From assembly GCA_964608495.1 (NCBI GenBank), contig CAZSOQ010000221.1, positions 1-8,691 of the forward strand: 8,691 nt of DNA, read 5' to 3'. This DNA comes from JAKORR01 sp964608495 (GTDB lineage: Bacteria > Armatimonadota > Zipacnadia > Zipacnadales > FEN-943). A program made the translations under genes and the position numbers. The notes beneath the pieces were generated by a model. The model saw nothing but the letters and a program-made list of their open reading frames with translations, had not been told where the DNA came from and did not search any database. The first letter of the stretch is position 1. Every line of letters starts with the position of its first letter. Below are positions 6,378 to 8,691 of this stretch, one piece after another.

Positions 6378-7534
6378 GGGACCAGTCGGGCGAGCCGGGC
6401 CCGAGGTCGCCCCGGCGAGCCGGGAGCCGCCTGCACAGCGCCCTGCGGTGGCTGGGCGCACTGACCGGTGGTCGCCCGTGGGTCGGCCCCGCACAGGTGC
6501 AGCTCGGCCTGAGCGACGCCTGCGACGGACACCGCGTTTTCTGCCGGTACGCGTCCGGGACCACCTGGCGCCCCTCGTCCACCCCGCTGATGTCCCTGGA
6601 GCTCGCCGAGGCGATCCTGACCGCCCTGGTACGGGCTGGCGTGGCAAGTCTCGAGGTCTGTGGGCGCGGCGAGCCGCTGCTCAACCGGGCGTGCGTGGAT
6701 GTGCTGGCGACGGCGCGGGGCCTGGGCTTGGCCACCTCGCTCGTGACCAACGGCCGGCACCTGCTCCGGCATGACCTGGCCCGGCTAGTGCGCCTCGACC
6801 CCCAATACGTCAACGTGAGCCTGGACGGCGGCACCGAGGACTCCTACGAGGCCCTTCACCGGGGCGCGGCCGCGGGAACGTGGCAGGCCGTCGTTGAGGG
6901 CGTGCGAGCGCTCGTCCAGGCGAAGCAGGAGGCGCACAACCAGACCACCGAGGTGACCCTGTCCCTGGCCGTCTGCGGGCCCACGGCCGAGGACCCGGAG
7001 CGCATGGCCCGCATCGCCGCCGACGTGGGCGCCACGGGCATCCTGCTCTTCCCGACGGCGCTGTACCAGGGCATGGACGACCTCGCGCTGGGCGACCGGC
7101 GTGAAGCGGCCGTGGCCAGCGCCCGTTGCGCCGCCGCGCTGGCGGAGCAGGCCGGCCTCAGCCACAACGTCGGCCGGTTCCTGGCGATGATGGCCGTGAC
7201 CGACCCGCATCGGCACGCGCGCGAGATCGTGCGGCGCGTGCCCTGCTACGCCGGGCACTTCTTCGCGCAGATCGGGGCCGGTGGCGAGGTGTACCCCTGC
7301 TGCGCCTGCGATATGCTCGTGGGTAGGACGGAGGGCGGTGACTGGGAAGCGGTGTGGGGCTCGGAGAAGTACCATGAATTCCGCAGGGCGGCCCGGAACC
7401 TGCCCCGCGCGGGACAGCCGGACTTCGCCTGCTACTGCGAGTCGTGTTTCTACGCCTGGACGAATCTGAGGATTCATCGGCGCCTGAGGCCGTGGGCGAA
7501 GGCCTCGGCAGCCGAGGGACCCGGTGAGCCATGA
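6374..7534 (+). CDS. Radical SAM/SPASM-like protein with a degenerate cluster motif (Cys to Arg)
   Basis: A 386-residue homologue of the radical SAM/SPASM type. The strand-1 cluster motif reads C50-DGH-R54-VF-C57, so the middle cysteine of CxxxCxxC is Arg. Its codon is CGC at 6533-6535, a single transition from the Cys codon TGC. Other radical SAM features persist: GRGEPLL (97-103), LVTNGR (123-128) and SLDGG (149-153). The C-terminus has Cys291-x12-Gly304-x4-Cys309, exactly the start of a SPASM motif, then Cys310, 312, 353, 355 and 358. If the reading is correct, the SAM-cleaving cluster would have only two standard ligands, so activity may be lost or altered while the auxiliary cluster domain remains. 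A pseudoenzyme partner for the preceding radical SAM protein, a recent mutation and a base error are all possible. The start overlaps the preceding stop by ATGA, with GAGG (6361-6364) upstream. Confidence 0.8.
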   Translation: MRDQSGEPGPRSPRRAGSRLHSALRWLGALTGGRPWVGPAQVQLGLSDACDGHRVFCRYASGTTWRPSSTPLMSLELAEAILTALVRAGVASLEVCGRGEPLLNRACVDVLATARGLGLATSLVTNGRHLLRHDLARLVRLDPQYVNVSLDGGTEDSYEALHRGAAAGTWQAVVEGVRALVQAKQEAHNQTTEVTLSLAVCGPTAEDPERMARIAADVGATGILLFPTALYQGMDDLALGDRREAAVASARCAAALAEQAGLSHNVGRFLAMMAVTDPHRHAREIVRRVPCYAGHFFAQIGAGGEVYPCCACDMLVGRTEGGDWEAVWGSEKYHEFRRAARNLPRAGQPDFACYCESCFYAWTNLRIHRRLRPWAKASAAEGPGEP

Positions 7535-8691
7535 GACAGGAGGACCTGCGGCGAGCAGCGCAACTGTGGGGCGACGACGTGCGTTCGGCCTACTACGACG
7601 CGGGCGGCGTGATGTGGGGCCAGTTGGTAGCCGTGCAGCGCCGGATCAACGAGAAGATCAGCGGCGACCCCGAAGTGGACTGGGTGGACCACCTCAAAGC
7701 GGCCCACCTGGGCGATAGGGCGCCCGTCGAGCACTGCCTGAGCCTGTGCTGCTGGCAAGGGGAAGTCGAGCGTGACCTGGCCCGCCGCGGCGTGTTCCGC
7801 CACTGCATGGCCTACGACATCTCGGAAGCGGCCCTGGCCCGGGCACGCGAGAAGGCCGCTGAGGAAGGCCTCCAGGGCATCGAGTACGTCTTGCAGGACG
7901 TCAACACCATAGTCCTGCCGGAGAACCACTTCGACCTGGTCGTGGCACGCGGCGCGCTACACCATATCGCCGCGCTCGAGCACGTGCTGGAACAGATCAA
8001 CCGGGGCCTCAGAGACGACGGGCTGCTCGTGGTCATGGAATACGTCGGCCCGAGCCGCTTCGACTACTCGCGACGCCAGCTCGAGCTGGCTACCTGCGCC
8101 CTGCGCCTGCTGCCCGAGCGATTCCGGCGCAACGTGAGCTGGCAGCGGCTGGGACGCCTCGGCCCGGGCGGGAAACGGCCGGCCTCGGCCTGGGTCAAGC
8201 TCCTCTGGCTGAAGCTGCGTAACGGTACCCTCCTCCAGGCCCTCGGGCGCCGCGTCTACCACCGATGGCTGCGGGCCCGCGGCCTGCCCCATACCAAACA
8301 GCGCGTGCCGCGGATCGTGGGGTCAGAAATGGCCGTGGATGACCCCACCGAGGCCGTGCGGTCGGCCGAGATCAGACCGCTGCTGCGCGAGTACCTCGAC
8401 ATCATCGAGTATCGCCCCTACGGCGGGACCCTACTCATGCCCCTGCTGGACGACATCGCCGGCAACTTCGGGCCCGCACCGGGTGCCGCCGCCGCCGCGG
8501 GCGCCTCCGCAAACCCCGCCGCCGAGGCACTGCTCGATATGCTCTTCACCATCGAGGACGCACTCATGGCCGCCGGGGAGATCGACTCGGACTTCGCCTT
8601 CATCGTGGCTGGAAAACGGCGGGGAGAGGAAAGGCAGGAGACACCGCGGAGTGGGCAGAAGCAGGAAACACCGCGGGGCTCTGCCCCGCAC
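7531..8691 (+). CDS. Class I SAM-dependent methyltransferase, 3' end outside the window
   Basis: At least 387 residues with no stop before the edge. A Rossmann-type methyltransferase domain spans roughly residues 65-180: CLSLCCWQGEVERDL (motif I, 69-83), the acidic residue Asp96 in AYDIS (motif II), QDV (122-124), FDLVVARGALHHI (134-146) and GLLVVMEYVGPSRF (164-177). The HH pair and EYVGPSRF resemble methyltransferases found in polysaccharide and secondary-metabolite clusters. A later conserved-looking block runs from REYLDIIEYRPYGG to LLDDIAGNF (286-313), followed by an Ala-rich linker (317-332) and an ending SDFAFIVAGKR. Oddity: Trp75 stands where the glycine-rich SAM loop normally has its second Gly. 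Residues after about 364 are encoded by a tandem repeat and are probably not part of the fold. The start overlaps the previous stop by ATGA, implying coupled translation. It would methylate a small molecule, glycan or lipid; the substrate is unknown. Confidence 0.82.
   Translation, partial: MRQEDLRRAAQLWGDDVRSAYYDAGGVMWGQLVAVQRRINEKISGDPEVDWVDHLKAAHLGDRAPVEHCLSLCCWQGEVERDLARRGVFRHCMAYDISEAALARAREKAAEEGLQGIEYVLQDVNTIVLPENHFDLVVARGALHHIAALEHVLEQINRGLRDDGLLVVMEYVGPSRFDYSRRQLELATCALRLLPERFRRNVSWQRLGRLGPGGKRPASAWVKLLWLKLRNGTLLQALGRRVYHRWLRARGLPHTKQRVPRIVGSEMAVDDPTEAVRSAEIRPLLREYLDIIEYRPYGGTLLMPLLDDIAGNFGPAPGAAAAAGASANPAAEALLDMLFTIEDALMAAGEIDSDFAFIVAGKRRGEERQETPRSGQKQETPRGSAPH
8634..8676. repeat. 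Tandem 27-base-period repeat at the right edge
   Basis: GCAGGAGACACCGCGG (8634-8649) recurs as GCAGGAAACACCGCGG (8661-8676), with 15 of 16 bases identical and a 27-base period that keeps the reading frame. In the methyltransferase frame it encodes two QETPR units. It adjoins a GC hairpin and looks like the start of an extragenic repeat element rather than conserved protein sequence. Confidence 0.6.
8673..8689. repeat. Perfect GC hairpin at the window edge
   Basis: GCGGGGC (8673-8679) and GCCCCGC (8683-8689) form a perfect 7-bp stem with a TCT loop. It overlaps the second tandem repeat copy. It may act as a terminator stem or be part of a dispersed REP-like palindrome; the sequence that would decide, such as a T-run or a stop codon, lies beyond the window. 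Confidence 0.5.

Overview
The window is about 8.7 kb of very GC-rich bacterial DNA. Codons end in G or C almost throughout, and Shine-Dalgarno motifs (GGAGG, AGGAG, GAGGAG) precede several starts. Nothing here fixes the taxon. The gene types (secreted papain-like protease, AlkP-superfamily phosphohydrolase, tandem radical SAM proteins, family 2 glycosyltransferase) would fit an environmental lineage such as Planctomycetota or Armatimonadota, but that is a guess. No rRNA, tRNA, CRISPR array or transposase was seen.

Layout: 1-193 is unresolved and may hold the tail of an upstream gene. 194-412 is a small membrane-hairpin protein of unknown function. 413-699 is non-coding and ends in a good extended -10 promoter preceded by a dyad-rich stretch. 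700-2385 encodes a secreted papain-type cysteine peptidase with a C-terminal Ig-like domain. It converges, with a 25-base gap, on a minus-strand family 2 glycosyltransferase (2411-3364). A divergent intergenic region (3365-3589) holds short G-rich repeats and a possible promoter. From 3590 to the right edge runs a plus-strand operon: an AlkP-superfamily phosphohydrolase, a radical SAM protein, a second radical SAM-like protein, and a class I SAM methyltransferase that is still open at the window edge. The last three genes are joined by ATGA stop/start overlaps.

The likely theme of the right half is synthesis or tailoring of a glycan or other envelope molecule: sugar transfer, phosphoester or headgroup chemistry, radical chemistry and methylation. 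This is inferred from gene company, and no substrate can be read from the sequence. The most notable observations are in the operon. The second radical SAM protein has Arg in place of the middle cysteine of CxxxCxxC, one transition away from Cys, while its C-terminal cluster motif looks intact. The adjacent methyltransferase has Trp where the SAM-binding loop normally has Gly. The methyltransferase frame also runs into a 27-base tandem repeat and a GC hairpin at the right edge.
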